This document shows, in pieces, positions 42,500 through 51,190 of a DNA stretch of 64,000 bases (the first letter of the stretch is position 1; each line of letters opens with the position of its first letter). The stretch is taken from the NCBI RefSeq assembly GCF_010974825.1, contig NZ_JAAILA010000008.1, positions 124,001 through 188,000 of the forward strand, given 5' to 3'. The notes beneath the pieces were generated by a model. It ran no database searches, was not told the origin of the DNA, and worked only from the letters and a program-made list of their open reading frames with translations. A program made the translations under genes and the position numbers. Origin of the DNA: Aeromonas rivipollensis. Its GTDB lineage: Bacteria; Pseudomonadota; Gammaproteobacteria; Enterobacterales; Aeromonadaceae.

Positions 42500-43006
42500 T
42501 CATTGCATGACAAAGCCGGTAAACAGCACTTGTTCTATTACGGGGGAAGAGACCAGATCCTTGAGGACCCGGCGACACTCTTCCAATGAATCCTGACGCA
42601 GCTTCTCCTTGCCCTCGAAGGTCATCAGCTGCTCGGCGGTGGCCGCACTGAAGACCCGCAGCAGGGTCCCTTCGATCAGGGGAATATTCTGTTTGGCCAG
42701 GGTCTCGTCAGCGGCCCCGCGCAACATCAGCTGGATCTTGATCTGCACCAGCCGATCCCGCTGCCCGCCAGCCACATTGAACACGAAGGGGCGCGGCATG
42801 CCCACATAGAGGGAGGGCTGGGGCGCACTGGCTTCGGGCTTGGTCTCGGCCGTGTCGGCCGCCGGTTCGTCCGAACCGGCAAACATGAACCAGGCACCGG
42901 CCCCGCCGCCACCCAGGAGGATGACGACCAGGGCGACTATCATGATCAGCTTCTTTTTCTTGGCCGCCGCCGGGTCCTTCAGCGTCAGTTCGTTATCGTC
43001 TGCCAT
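42500..43006 (-). CDS. fliL: Flagellar basal body-associated protein FliL
   Basis: This 168-residue protein has one membrane helix ('LIMIVALVVILLGGGGAGAW') and a periplasmic stomatin-like domain ('YVGMPRPFVFNVAGGQRDRL'). FliL supports stator function. It is 58 bases from fliK and leads directly into fliM. Confidence 0.94.
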   Translation of the reverse strand: MADDNELTLKDPAAAKKKKLIMIVALVVILLGGGGAGAWFMFAGSDEPAADTAETKPEASAPQPSLYVGMPRPFVFNVAGGQRDRLVQIKIQLMLRGAADETLAKQNIPLIEGTLLRVFSAATAEQLMTFEGKEKLRQDSLEECRRVLKDLVSSPVIEQVLFTGFVMQ

Positions 43007-43063
43007 CCCTTGTCCACCCTAGTCTCAAACTTGTTCGGTATCATAAACTTACTCGGGCAGGCA

Positions 43064-44857
43064 TCAAGCATAGAAATCAATTCCGGCATCGTTTGTCGAT
43101 TCCACCAGCAGACTCAGGGTGCGGGCCCTGCCCTCCCCCTCCGGCTGGTCGCCACCGGCAAAGCCTCCCCCTTGCTGACCCTGACCGCCGAAGCCAGACT
43201 GGCCCTGCGATGGCGGCTGTCCCTGCTGCTGTTGCCCCTGCTGCTGTGCCTGTTGTTGCACCACTGTCTGACCGAGCTGGATCCCCTGCCCCGCCAGCAT
43301 GTCCCGCAGCCTGGGCATGGCCTGCTCCAGCATCTCCCGGGTCTGGCCATGCTGCACCACGAAGTGGACGTTGGCCTGGCTGGAGGCATCCATCTGGATT
43401 TGGATCTTCATCTTGCCAAGGCCCAGGGGGTCTAGCTGGATCTCCGCCTGCTGCAGCTTGTCCGCCAGCATCAGGTTCACCTTCTGGTGCAACTGGGCTG
43501 GCGCCTCCGGGGTGGCCAGCTTGAGATGCGGCAGGCTCTGGGGCTCCCGCCGCGCACTCACCTCGGCCGCCGGTTTGCCATCGCTGGTCTGGGCATGCTG
43601 CAGCGGCTGGCTTCCCTCGCTAGGTTCGTTGCCCTTGGCCTCGATCCCGAGCTGCTTGCCCAGCTCATCGAGCCTGGATTTCTGCGCCGCCGGCTTGAGT
43701 TCCACGGCGGCTCCAACGGCCACCGCGGGTTCGGCCTCCATCTGCTGGATGCCGGCCGAGAGCGCCGTCAGCGAGGCTTGCGGCCCCTGGGACTCATGAC
43801 GCGCCAGCGTCTGCTGGGGCGCCGTCAGCACGGGATCCGGGCTGGATGGGGCGGGCTGGGGAGTGGTGCCACTGGCCGTCGTCTCGGCTCTGGGGGCCGC
43901 GCTTGGCTTGGCCTCCCGGGCGTCACCTGCCGGGCTCGCCTTGTCGCCCTCACCACCGGCAGTGCCAGGTTCTGGTTTGGCCTGGGCCCCGCCCTGGGGC
44001 TCCACCCTGACCACGCCGGCGTCGAAGGCCCTGGCTGTGGTCGCAGAGGCCGCGCTGATCTGTTCGTCATGGGAAACTGGCTCGGACGGCTTCGTGCCCG
44101 CCACAGGCCCCTGGCTCGCCGGCGCAGGGGCGGCCTCACCGGCCACCACCTTGGCCAGCTGGGCCGCCCGCGTCTCGCCAGACAAGGGTTCAGTCGCCAC
44201 CGCATCTGCCGGCTGACCGGCCTTGGGCGCCGCTGGCTTGTTTTCGGCAGTGGCCTGCTCGCGCTCTTGCGGCTCCGAGGGCTGGCCCTTGCCCGCGACG
44301 GGCACCTTGCCAGCGGCGAGCCCGTTCTCTTCATTTTCAAGGGGGAGCGCCTCTGCGCCCTGCCCATCGGCGACCACCGGCGAGGCTGGTGCAGCCCCCG
44401 CCGTCACAGGCCCTGCGGCCTGTGACACAGGATGCGACTCGGGCGGCAAGTCATTGCCGTCGACGGTCGCCGTCACCTCCTGGGGGGGCAAGGCAGGGGG
44501 CACCACCAGGCTGACATCCTGCCTGAGGGAGGCCTGCAGCTGCTGCAGAAAATCCTCGGGGGGAAGCTCGGTCTCCTCAGATGGCGTCTTGGTGGGCACC
44601 TCCTGATCGCCAGTTGCCTCGGCAGACGCCAAAGATTTGGCATCCAAAGTGGCCGCAGCCTGGGCCTCGTCACCCCCTTGACTGGCCGATGGCTCCTGGC
44701 CCAGCAGCTGGGCTCTGGCCATGGCATCGGCAAATGCGGCCTTGCCGTCCGCCAGCGACAGATCCTTTCCTTCCCCCCCGGCGAGGAGCGAGGGCGACAG
44801 GGCGCCGTCGGCAGGGATTGCCTGGCTGGGCGCTAGGTTCAACTTGGTCTCTATCAT
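43064..44857 (-). CDS. fliK: Flagellar hook-length control protein FliK
   Basis: This protein of about 597 residues is rich in Ala, Pro, Gln and Glu over its first 440 residues (the ruler). The conserved C-terminal domain contains 'LKLATPEAPAQLHQKVNLML', 'IQLDPLGLGKMKIQIQMDAS' and a glutamine-rich stretch. It measures hook length and triggers the FlhB switch. I chose the ATG at 44857 (METKLN-like start 'MIETKLNLAPSQ') over the earlier in-frame ATG at 44896. Confidence 0.92.
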   Translation of the reverse strand: MIETKLNLAPSQAIPADGALSPSLLAGGEGKDLSLADGKAAFADAMARAQLLGQEPSASQGGDEAQAAATLDAKSLASAEATGDQEVPTKTPSEETELPPEDFLQQLQASLRQDVSLVVPPALPPQEVTATVDGNDLPPESHPVSQAAGPVTAGAAPASPVVADGQGAEALPLENEENGLAAGKVPVAGKGQPSEPQEREQATAENKPAAPKAGQPADAVATEPLSGETRAAQLAKVVAGEAAPAPASQGPVAGTKPSEPVSHDEQISAASATTARAFDAGVVRVEPQGGAQAKPEPGTAGGEGDKASPAGDAREAKPSAAPRAETTASGTTPQPAPSSPDPVLTAPQQTLARHESQGPQASLTALSAGIQQMEAEPAVAVGAAVELKPAAQKSRLDELGKQLGIEAKGNEPSEGSQPLQHAQTSDGKPAAEVSARREPQSLPHLKLATPEAPAQLHQKVNLMLADKLQQAEIQLDPLGLGKMKIQIQMDASSQANVHFVVQHGQTREMLEQAMPRLRDMLAGQGIQLGQTVVQQQAQQQGQQQQGQPPSQGQSGFGGQGQQGGGFAGGDQPEGEGRARTLSLLVESTNDAGIDFYA

Positions 44858-44944
44858 GCTGGGATCCCTGACGACAATCCGGTGATGACCGCACATCCGG
44901 GGGCGGAGGCGGCGTCTTAGCCTGTGTTGGCAATAGAAAGCAAG

Positions 44945-45388
44945 TTACAGGCCAGAATGGTGATAGCGTCGCAGTATGGCGTAATCGTCCAGCATCTTCT
45001 GCTCCTGACGCTGGGCCTTCAGCTGGGCTCGTCCGGCCTGCTTCTCGAGCAGCAGCTCGACGGCCTTGCGCCGCTGCTGGGCTTCGAGCCACTGGGTACG
45101 ACATTGGGCCAGCGCCTCGCGCACCTGCAACACCCCTTCATACTGCTGGGTCGCCGCATTTTCCAGCTTGTTGATGAAGGCGTGATACTGGCTGTTCTGC
45201 TGGGGCGTGATCCCCTGCAGGCCGCGATCCGTCCACTGCTGGTGATAGATCTGGCGGTACTGGTTGAGGGCGTTTTGCTGATCCATGAACAGCTTGAGAT
45301 CCTGCTGGGCCTTGGCCAGCGCCATGGCGGCCTGCTGTTCGGCCTCCAGCAGTCGGCCCGCCAGCAACGTCAATCCTTTACTCATCAC
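44945..45388 (-). CDS. fliJ: Flagellar export chaperone FliJ
   Basis: This 147-residue protein is almost wholly coiled coil, rich in Gln, Glu and Lys ('LLEAEQQAAMALAKAQQDLK'). FliJ is the stalk of the export ATPase and links FliI to FlhA. It lies 13 bases after fliI. Confidence 0.92.
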   Translation of the reverse strand: MMSKGLTLLAGRLLEAEQQAAMALAKAQQDLKLFMDQQNALNQYRQIYHQQWTDRGLQGITPQQNSQYHAFINKLENAATQQYEGVLQVREALAQCRTQWLEAQQRRKAVELLLEKQAGRAQLKAQRQEQKMLDDYAILRRYHHSGL

Positions 45389-45401
45389 GACACTCCACCG
45401 G

Positions 45402-46733
45402 TTAACGCATCAGCGGCATGGCCACCATGTGCAGGGATTGCAGGCCCTCGTCGTAGGGAACCACCTCGCGCATCTTCTGCTGCAAGAACTGATCCAGATA
45501 GGGTTTCTGGATGATGGCCCTGTCGATGCGCGGATCCGATCCCTGGCTGTAGGCGCCTATGGTGATGAGATCCCGGTTCTGCTGATAGAGGGAGTAGAAC
45601 TGCTTGAAGGCGCGCGCCAGCTCCATGTGCTCCGGGGAGGTCACCATGGGCATGACCCGGCTGATGGATTTTTCGATGTCGATGGCCGGGTAATGGCCCG
45701 CATCCGCCAGCTCCCGCGCCAGCACTATGTGACCATCCAGGATGGCCCGCGCCGCGTCGGCGATGGGATCCTGCAGATCGTCCCCCTCCGTCAGTACGGT
45801 GAAAAAGGCCGTGATGGAGCCCTGGCCATCGCTGCCGTTGCCGGCCCGCTCCACCAGTGCCGGCAATTTGGCAAACACCGAGGGCGGATAGCCCTTGGTG
45901 GCCGGCGGCTCACCCACTGCCAGGGCGATCTCGCGCTGGGCCTGGGCGTAGCGGGTGAGGGAGTCCATCAGCAGCAGCACGTTGAGCCCCTGCTCGCGGA
46001 AATACTCGGCGATGGCGAGCGCCGTCTCGCACCCCTTGAGGCGCATCAGCGGCGAGGCATCGGCCGGCGCCGCCACCACCACGGCACGTTCGCGCCCCTC
46101 GGCACCGAGGATCTCCTCGATGAACTCCTTCACCTCCCGGCCCCGCTCACCGATGAGACCCACCACCACCACATCCGCCACAGAACCGCGGGTCATCATG
46201 CCGAGCAGCACCGACTTGCCGACCCCGGAGCCGGCGAACAGCCCCATGCGCTGGCCCCGCCCCACGGTGAGCACGGCGTTGATGGCGCGCACCCCTACAT
46301 CCATGGGCTCATGGATGGGACGACGGGCAAGCGGGTTGATGCGATGCTGGGCGAACTGCACCGTCTGGGAGGAGATGATGGGGCCCAACCCGTCCAGGGG
46401 CTGGCCTATGCCGTCTATGACCCGGCCGAGCAGGTTCATGCCCACGGGGATGCCGTGATCCTCGGTGATGGGCACCACACGGGCGCCGGGAATGATCCCC
46501 TTGAGCTGCTCGCTCGGCATCAGAAACAGCCGATCGCCGGAGAAGCCCACCACTTCGGCCTCCAGCATGCCATCCTGGGTATCGATGCGGCAGAGGGCTC
46601 CGATGGCGGCGCGGCAGCCGATGGCTTCCAGGGTCAGCCCCACCACCCGGGTGAGTTTGCCCGCCACCGGCGGTATGGGGGCGAGATCGCGGACCCGGTA
46701 GCCTTGCAGTCGACTGAGCAGGGATGCTGTCAT
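45402..46733 (-). CDS. fliI: Flagellar export ATPase FliI
   Basis: This 443-residue ATPase resembles the F1 beta subunit, with Walker A '[17 protein letters not shown]', '[20 protein letters not shown]' and '[20 protein letters not shown]'. It powers unfolding and delivery of export substrates. The start [10 protein letters not shown] follows GGAG and overlaps the stop of an 89-codon repeat-built frame (ATGA). Confidence 0.95.
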   Translation of the reverse strand: MTASLLSRLQGYRVRDLAPIPPVAGKLTRVVGLTLEAIGCRAAIGALCRIDTQDGMLEAEVVGFSGDRLFLMPSEQLKGIIPGARVVPITEDHGIPVGMNLLGRVIDGIGQPLDGLGPIISSQTVQFAQHRINPLARRPIHEPMDVGVRAINAVLTVGRGQRMGLFAGSGVGKSVLLGMMTRGSVADVVVVGLIGERGREVKEFIEEILGAEGRERAVVVAAPADASPLMRLKGCETALAIAEYFREQGLNVLLLMDSLTRYAQAQREIALAVGEPPATKGYPPSVFAKLPALVERAGNGSDGQGSITAFFTVLTEGDDLQDPIADAARAILDGHIVLARELADAGHYPAIDIEKSISRVMPMVTSPEHMELARAFKQFYSLYQQNRDLITIGAYSQGSDPRIDRAIIQKPYLDQFLQQKMREVVPYDEGLQSLHMVAMPLMR

Positions 46734-46999
46734 CGCGCCTCCAGAGAGAAAGGGGAAAGAGGCCGAGACAAGGAGCCTGCCGCCATTGTCACCAAGTCGG
46801 GAGACAGTGCGCTGCCTATGCCCGACCGGGAAGAGATGTCACTCGGCATTGTCACGAAGGGAAATGGTGCGCAGCAGCCTGGCTTCCCTGTGCCAGAGCG
46901 GAACAGAGTGTCAGTCGGCATTGTCACGAAGGGAAATGGTGCGCAGCAGCCTGGCTTCCCTGTGCCAGAGCGGAACAGGGTGTCAGTCGGCATTGTCAC
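46730..46999 (-). CDS. Repeat-built frame between fliH and fliI (89 aa)
   Basis: It starts with a GTG (or ATG at 46993) inside the end of fliH and ends in a TGA that overlaps the fliI ATG. It consists of four units, each beginning [27 protein letters not shown] or VTMAAGSLS. The last resembles the FliI start MTASLLSRL. It keeps both junction overlaps, as in the other mini-ORFs, but has no good ribosome binding site of its own. Confidence 0.4.
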   Translation of the reverse strand: MTMPTDTLFRSGTGKPGCCAPFPFVTMPTDTLFRSGTGKPGCCAPFPFVTMPSDISSRSGIGSALSPDLVTMAAGSLSRPLSPFSLEAR

Positions 47000-47001
47000 G
47001 A
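46780..47001 (-). repeat. Tandem copies of the fliH 3' end (72, 72 and 63-bp units)
   Basis: The fliH end ([11 protein letters not shown] then TGA) is followed by two copies that read [12 protein letters not shown] and [12 protein letters not shown] in the fliH frame and by a third that is degenerate ([11 protein letters not shown]). The equivalent position recurs at about 46983, 46911, 46839 and 46776. The first two copies are almost identical to each other. Confidence 0.92.
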
Positions 47002-47786
47002 AGGAAGTTGCGCAGTAGTTGATCGATGCGCCCCGAGAGGGTCAGATCGATGCTGGAGAGTTCGGTGGCCAGCTGCAGATCCCCCGGGGAGAGGGTGGGA
47101 TCGCTTTGCAGCCGCCAGTGACGCCGGGCACACTCCTCGGCGCCGAAGGCCTGCTCGACCCGGGCCACATCGTCCGGGTGCAGCATCAGGGTGACCCCCT
47201 GCTCAGCGGCAGGCAGCAGGGCAAGACCCTGCTTGAGGGCCTCGAGCAACAGTCTTGGGGAGGTCTCGGCCTCGTGGCGAATGAGGGCGCGGGCGAGCTG
47301 CTGGACCAGGGCGATGAGCTGCTGCTCCACGGCGCTGTCCTGCTCGCTCAGGGGATTGGCGAGGCGGGAGACGAGCCCCTGCCAGTGGGCAATCTCCTGC
47401 TCCACCTGATCGCGGCCCAGGGCAAGCCCCTCTTCGCGGCCCTGCTCCAGACCCGCCTGATGACCCTGCTGCAAGCCTTCCAGCTTGCCCTCCTCCAGCC
47501 CCTTGGCAAAGCCGGCCTCTCGCCCCTCGGCCAGCCCCTCTTCCCAGGCGGCCTGGCGGATTGCCTCCACCTCTTCGGCGGTGATGCTGGGGGTCGGCTC
47601 CTCGGGCTGCTCCTCGGGCGGCATCTCGTCCGCCTGCTCCTGGCGATACCAGTCAGGGCCGAGCCCCAGGGCATTGCTCTGGATCTCGGATTCGACCTCC
47701 ATCTCGGGCCAGCCCCAGGCTTCCACCCGGGTCTCGTCCGCCTCGGGTCTGACATAGCCCCGCAGCTTGCTGTTCTTGTTATTCAT
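46983..47786 (-). CDS. fliH: Flagellar export ATPase regulator FliH
   Basis: This 267-residue protein has an acidic N-terminal half and a central stretch of G-x-x-x-G repeats ('EGLAEGREAGFAKGLEEGKL') that is typical of FliH, then a C-terminal domain similar to the F1 delta subunit. It holds FliI and docks it to the C-ring. Its last 13 codons are duplicated in tandem before fliI. Confidence 0.94.
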   Translation of the reverse strand: MNNKNSKLRGYVRPEADETRVEAWGWPEMEVESEIQSNALGLGPDWYRQEQADEMPPEEQPEEPTPSITAEEVEAIRQAAWEEGLAEGREAGFAKGLEEGKLEGLQQGHQAGLEQGREEGLALGRDQVEQEIAHWQGLVSRLANPLSEQDSAVEQQLIALVQQLARALIRHEAETSPRLLLEALKQGLALLPAAEQGVTLMLHPDDVARVEQAFGAEECARRHWRLQSDPTLSPGDLQLATELSSIDLTLSGRIDQLLRNFLRDNAD

Positions 47787-47851
47787 GTGCGAAAGACACT
47801 CCTAGGGTGCCGGACGAAGGGGGCGACATCATCGCACATTCCATTGCCCAT
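47783..47851 (-). CDS. Possible coupling mini-ORF between fliG and fliH (22 aa)
   Basis: An ATG five bases after the fliG stop opens a 22-codon frame (MGNGMCDDVAPF..) whose TGA overlaps the fliH start (ATGA). There is no ribosome binding site of its own and no similarity to the neighbours beyond a few bases. It may be chance. Confidence 0.25.
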   Translation of the reverse strand: MGNGMCDDVAPFVRHPRSVFRT

Positions 47852-47854
47852 GGC

Positions 47855-48916
47855 TTAGAGGAACTCTTCGCCACCGCCAGCCCCCAGCATGATCTCGCCC
47901 GCGTCCGCCAGGCGGCGGGCGGTGGAGAGGATCTCCTTCTGGGCGGCCTCCACCTCTGAGACCCGGATCGGCCCCATGGCTTCGAGATCGTCCGCCAGCA
48001 TCTCGGCGGCCCGCTTGGACATGTTCTTGAAGACCTTCTCGCGCATCTGGTCGTCCGAGCCCTTGAGGGCCCGTTGCAGCAGATCCCCCGGCACTTCCCG
48101 CAGCAAGGTCTGGATGCCCCGATCGTCCACGTCGATGAGGTTCTCGAACACGAACATCAAGTCCTGGATCTGCTGGCTCATCTCCTCGTCCGACTCGCGG
48201 ATGGAGTCCATCAGCTGGCCTTCGATGTTGGTGTCCAGGTAGTTCATGATGTTGGCGGCGGCCTTGAGGCCACCCATCTTGGCCGCCTGGGCACCGGCCG
48301 CACCGGCGAACTGCTTCTCCATGATGTCGTTGAGCTCTTGCAGCGCCGCCGGTTGCACCTCTTCGAGGTTGGCGATACGCATCACCAGATCCAGGCGCAC
48401 CTGCTCCGGGAACTGGCTCAGTATCTCGGCGGACTGCTCCGGCTCCAGATAGGAGAGGACTATGGTCTGGATCTGCGGGTGCTCGTTCTGGATGATGCTG
48501 GCCACCTGGCGGGCATCCATCCACTTGAGGGAGTCGAGGCCACGGGCGCCGGATCCCAGGATGATCTGATCCACCAGGTTGCTGGCCTTGTCCTCCCCGA
48601 GCGCCGCCACCAGGGCCTTGCGCACGAAGTCTTCGCTGCCGATGCCGATGTTGGTGTATTTCTGGATGTCGTCGATAAATTGACGATGCACCGCCGCCAC
48701 CCGGTCGTGACTGAAATCCGACATGGAGGCCATGGACATGCCGAGCCGCTGCACCTGCTTGGGCTCGAGATGACGGAAGATCTGGGCGGCATCCTCCTCG
48801 TTGAGGCTCAGCATCAAGACCGCCGCCATCTCCATCCCGGCCATCTGGTCGAGGATCTGGCGCTGGTTATCAGTAATCTCGTTACCGGTGACTTGGTTTT
48901 TCTTCTCTTCAGGCAT
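47855..48916 (-). CDS. fliG: Flagellar motor switch protein FliG
   Basis: This 353-residue protein has ARM-like helical repeats and a C-terminal torque domain with charged residues ('IQTLLREVPGDLLQRALKGS'). The middle 'NEHPQIQTIVLSYLEPEQSA' contains the EHPQ motif. It joins the MS ring to the C-ring. The start overlaps the fliF stop by eight bases. Confidence 0.96.
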   Translation of the reverse strand: MPEEKKNQVTGNEITDNQRQILDQMAGMEMAAVLMLSLNEEDAAQIFRHLEPKQVQRLGMSMASMSDFSHDRVAAVHRQFIDDIQKYTNIGIGSEDFVRKALVAALGEDKASNLVDQIILGSGARGLDSLKWMDARQVASIIQNEHPQIQTIVLSYLEPEQSAEILSQFPEQVRLDLVMRIANLEEVQPAALQELNDIMEKQFAGAAGAQAAKMGGLKAAANIMNYLDTNIEGQLMDSIRESDEEMSQQIQDLMFVFENLIDVDDRGIQTLLREVPGDLLQRALKGSDDQMREKVFKNMSKRAAEMLADDLEAMGPIRVSEVEAAQKEILSTARRLADAGEIMLGAGGGEEFL

Positions 48917-50615
48917 CTCGGTTCGTTACCCATTCTTTGATGACCTGAGCGGCCAGGTCTGGTTCATTCGCTACCAAGGCGCGCACGGCCTTGAGCAGGT
49001 CCTCGTCACGGTGCAAGTCAGGCAGCTTGAGCTGGCCATCCCGCAGGCCGAACACCGGCTCTGCCTCGGCCTGGGCCGCCAGCAGGCTCAGCTCGTCATC
49101 CCCACCCAGCACTGTGTGGTTGTCGAAGTCCAGCTCCCCTTCCGGCTTGGCATCCGGGTAGAGCAGGCGCTTGAGCATGGGCCGCACCACTGTGACGATG
49201 AGCACTATGATGACCAGCACCGAGGCCGCGATGCGCACCGCGCGCCAGAACCAGGGCTGCTCGTAGATGGGCATGTCGGCCACGGCTTCCAGCTCGGGGC
49301 GGTTGAACGGAATGGCGACCACCTCCAGGGTGTCTCCCCGGGTCACGTCAAAGCCGAGGCCGCCGCTGAGCAGACGGCGCAGGGTATCGAGCTCGGCCTG
49401 GCTGCGGGCTTCCCGGGTGACGGCACCGTCGGCGCCGGGAGTGGCCTTGAAATCCACCGCCACCGACACCGTCATGCGGCGGATGCCGCCCTGCTGGCGC
49501 CGGATGTGGCTGACCGTGGTGTCCAGTTCGAAGTTGCGGGTCGCCTCCTTGCGGGAGCGGCCGGAAGAGCTGGTTCCCCCTTCCGCGCCGGCGGCCTGCT
49601 CGGGAATGCTGGAGGCGGCGGGCGGCTGATTGGTGAGCGCGCCTGGCACACCGCCATTGTTGCCATTGGCGCTGTTCTCTTCCACCGTCATCTCGGAGCG
49701 CACGGCCGGCAGGTCCGGATTGTAGGTCTTGCGGGTCTGCTCCTGCTGGGAGAAGTCGAGGGAGAGATCCACCTCCGCCGTATAGTTGTCAGCCCCAAGG
49801 ACGGGGATCAGGATGGCGTCAATTTTTTGTTTGTATTCGAGCTCCTGCTTCTGCTGCATCGCAAACTCCTTGCGAGTCTGGGCAGAGAGCGGGTCTTGGG
49901 AGCCGGAGTTGAGCAGACGACCGTTCTGATCGGTCACTGTGACGCGGGTCGGCTCCAGGCCGTGCACGGCGGAGGCGACCATGTCGACGATGGAGTCCAC
50001 CTCCCCCTGGCCCAGCGCAGCCCCTTTCAGGCTCAGCACCACTGTGGCGCTCGGCTTGCGTTCGTTGCGGGCGAACACGTTGTCCTTGGGAATGGCCAGC
50101 AGCACCTGGGCCTTGGCGACGTTCTGGAACTGCTCGATGGCGCTCGCCAACTGGCGCTCGCGGCTCAGTTTCAGACGCTCGCTCTCCATGCGCTGGCTGA
50201 CCCCGAAGCTGGAGTCCTTGAGCAGTATGGCTTCGCCATCGTTGCTGGCCTCGCTGCTGCTGGCGAGGCCGGCGCGGGTCAGGCGCAGCCGGATGTCCGC
50301 ATAATTCTCGGCGCTGACCAGCACGCTCTTGCCGTCGACCTGATAGGGGATCTTCTGCTGATCCAGGTAATCCAAGGTGGACACCAGCTCCTGGGTGTTG
50401 AAGGTGCCGAGGGGACGCATCTCCGGCTCCTTGCCCCACAGCAGGATGAAGACGGCGATGGCCAGACAGATGGTCAACCCCAGGATCAGGGTGATCTGCC
50501 GCAACACATCGGTGTTGGACAAGAAGCCCAGGGCCGAGCTCTTCTGCTCGTGCTCATCGAGGGCGGCAGCCCCCTCGTTGTTCATCAGCAGATCGCCGTT
50601 TGGATCGTTAGCCAC
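48909..50615 (-). CDS. fliF: Flagellar MS-ring protein FliF
   Basis: This 568-residue protein has two membrane helices (about 45-65 and 445-465), ring-building motifs in the periplasmic part ('IPYQVDGKSVLVSAENYADI', 'LAIPKDNVFARNERKPSATV') and a C-terminal FliG-binding tail. Translation starts at a GTG (GTGGCTAACG) preceded by GGACC and GAAG, a weak signal. This could be compensated by coupling to the duplicated fliE 3' segments before it. Confidence 0.95.
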   Translation of the reverse strand: MANDPNGDLLMNNEGAAALDEHEQKSSALGFLSNTDVLRQITLILGLTICLAIAVFILLWGKEPEMRPLGTFNTQELVSTLDYLDQQKIPYQVDGKSVLVSAENYADIRLRLTRAGLASSSEASNDGEAILLKDSSFGVSQRMESERLKLSRERQLASAIEQFQNVAKAQVLLAIPKDNVFARNERKPSATVVLSLKGAALGQGEVDSIVDMVASAVHGLEPTRVTVTDQNGRLLNSGSQDPLSAQTRKEFAMQQKQELEYKQKIDAILIPVLGADNYTAEVDLSLDFSQQEQTRKTYNPDLPAVRSEMTVEENSANGNNGGVPGALTNQPPAASSIPEQAAGAEGGTSSSGRSRKEATRNFELDTTVSHIRRQQGGIRRMTVSVAVDFKATPGADGAVTREARSQAELDTLRRLLSGGLGFDVTRGDTLEVVAIPFNRPELEAVADMPIYEQPWFWRAVRIAASVLVIIVLIVTVVRPMLKRLLYPDAKPEGELDFDNHTVLGGDDELSLLAAQAEAEPVFGLRDGQLKLPDLHRDEDLLKAVRALVANEPDLAAQVIKEWVTNRDA

Positions 50616-50626
50616 TCTTCAGGTCC

Positions 50627-50771
50627 TTATTGCTGACATGCTCATCATTGCTGACATCTTCATGATGATCTGTCGTCAAAATTTATTGAGATCTCTTATT
50701 GCCGACATCTTCACGATGTTCAGTCGCCGTGATTGATTGAGATCGCTTATACCGGCATGTTCATGATGGTC
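50627..50771 (-). repeat. Tandem copies of the fliE 3' end (51-bp unit plus an 18-bp sub-repeat)
   Basis: The end of fliE (IMNMPV then TAA) recurs 51 bases further as a segment that reads IVKMSAIR and again as IMKMSAMMSMSAIR. Equivalent TTAT positions on the plus strand are 50747, 50696 and 50627. The last interval is longer by one internal 18-bp duplication. The array fills most of the gap up to fliF. Confidence 0.88.
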
Positions 50772-51064
50772 TTGTAGGCATCGACCATCTTGTTACGCAC
50801 CTGCACCGTCGCCTCGAAGGCGATGGAGGATTTCTGCCCGGCGATCATCACCTCGGACAGGTCCACCGACTTGTCGCCCATATCGAACCGGGTGCGCAGA
50901 TCGTTGGCGCTGCCCTGCAATTCGTTGACGTTGTCGAGGGCCTGCTGCAGCATCTGACCGAAATCCGAGTTGACCGGACGACCGGGCTGGGTCAGCGGCG
51001 TGGCACCGGCTTCTACCTTGAGTGCCTGCATCTCTTGCATCAGGCTGCTTGCGCTTATTTCCAT
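50747..51064 (-). CDS. fliE: Flagellar hook-basal body protein FliE
   Basis: This 105-residue protein shows the usual C-terminal signature 'VMIAGQKSSIAFEATVQVRN' and 'KMVDAYKTIMNMPV'. FliE joins the MS ring to the rod. It is the first gene of the large fli operon and has a sigma-54 promoter 41 bases upstream. Its last codons are duplicated before fliF. Confidence 0.95.
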   Translation of the reverse strand: MEISASSLMQEMQALKVEAGATPLTQPGRPVNSDFGQMLQQALDNVNELQGSANDLRTRFDMGDKSVDLSEVMIAGQKSSIAFEATVQVRNKMVDAYKTIMNMPV

Positions 51065-51104
51065 CTTCCCTTCCCAGACAAATCATTGACACTGGCAAGC
51101 CTTA

Positions 51105-51120
51105 AGCAATTAGAGTGCCA
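51105..51120 (-). promoter_or_regulatory. Sigma-54 promoter of the fliE operon
   Basis: On the minus strand TGGCAC-TCTAA-TTGCT is a perfect match to the -24/-12 consensus. It lies about 41 bases upstream of the fliE start. By analogy with Vibrio and Aeromonas polar flagella it should need RpoN and an FlrC-type activator. Confidence 0.92.
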
Positions 51121-51190
51121 ACCGGGAAGAGGGTGCAGGCCGCCGGTGCCAAGGGGCAGCCACAAGCGGGCGCCCTGGTCCCGGCTCATG

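Noticed and set aside
45285-47018. 577-codon plus-strand frame opposite fliI
   Set aside because: Antisense shadow of fliI and of the junction repeat. It has no start signal.
48801-50636. 611-codon plus-strand frame opposite fliF and fliG
   Set aside because: It crosses two well-supported genes and has the antisense composition typical of high-GC shadows.
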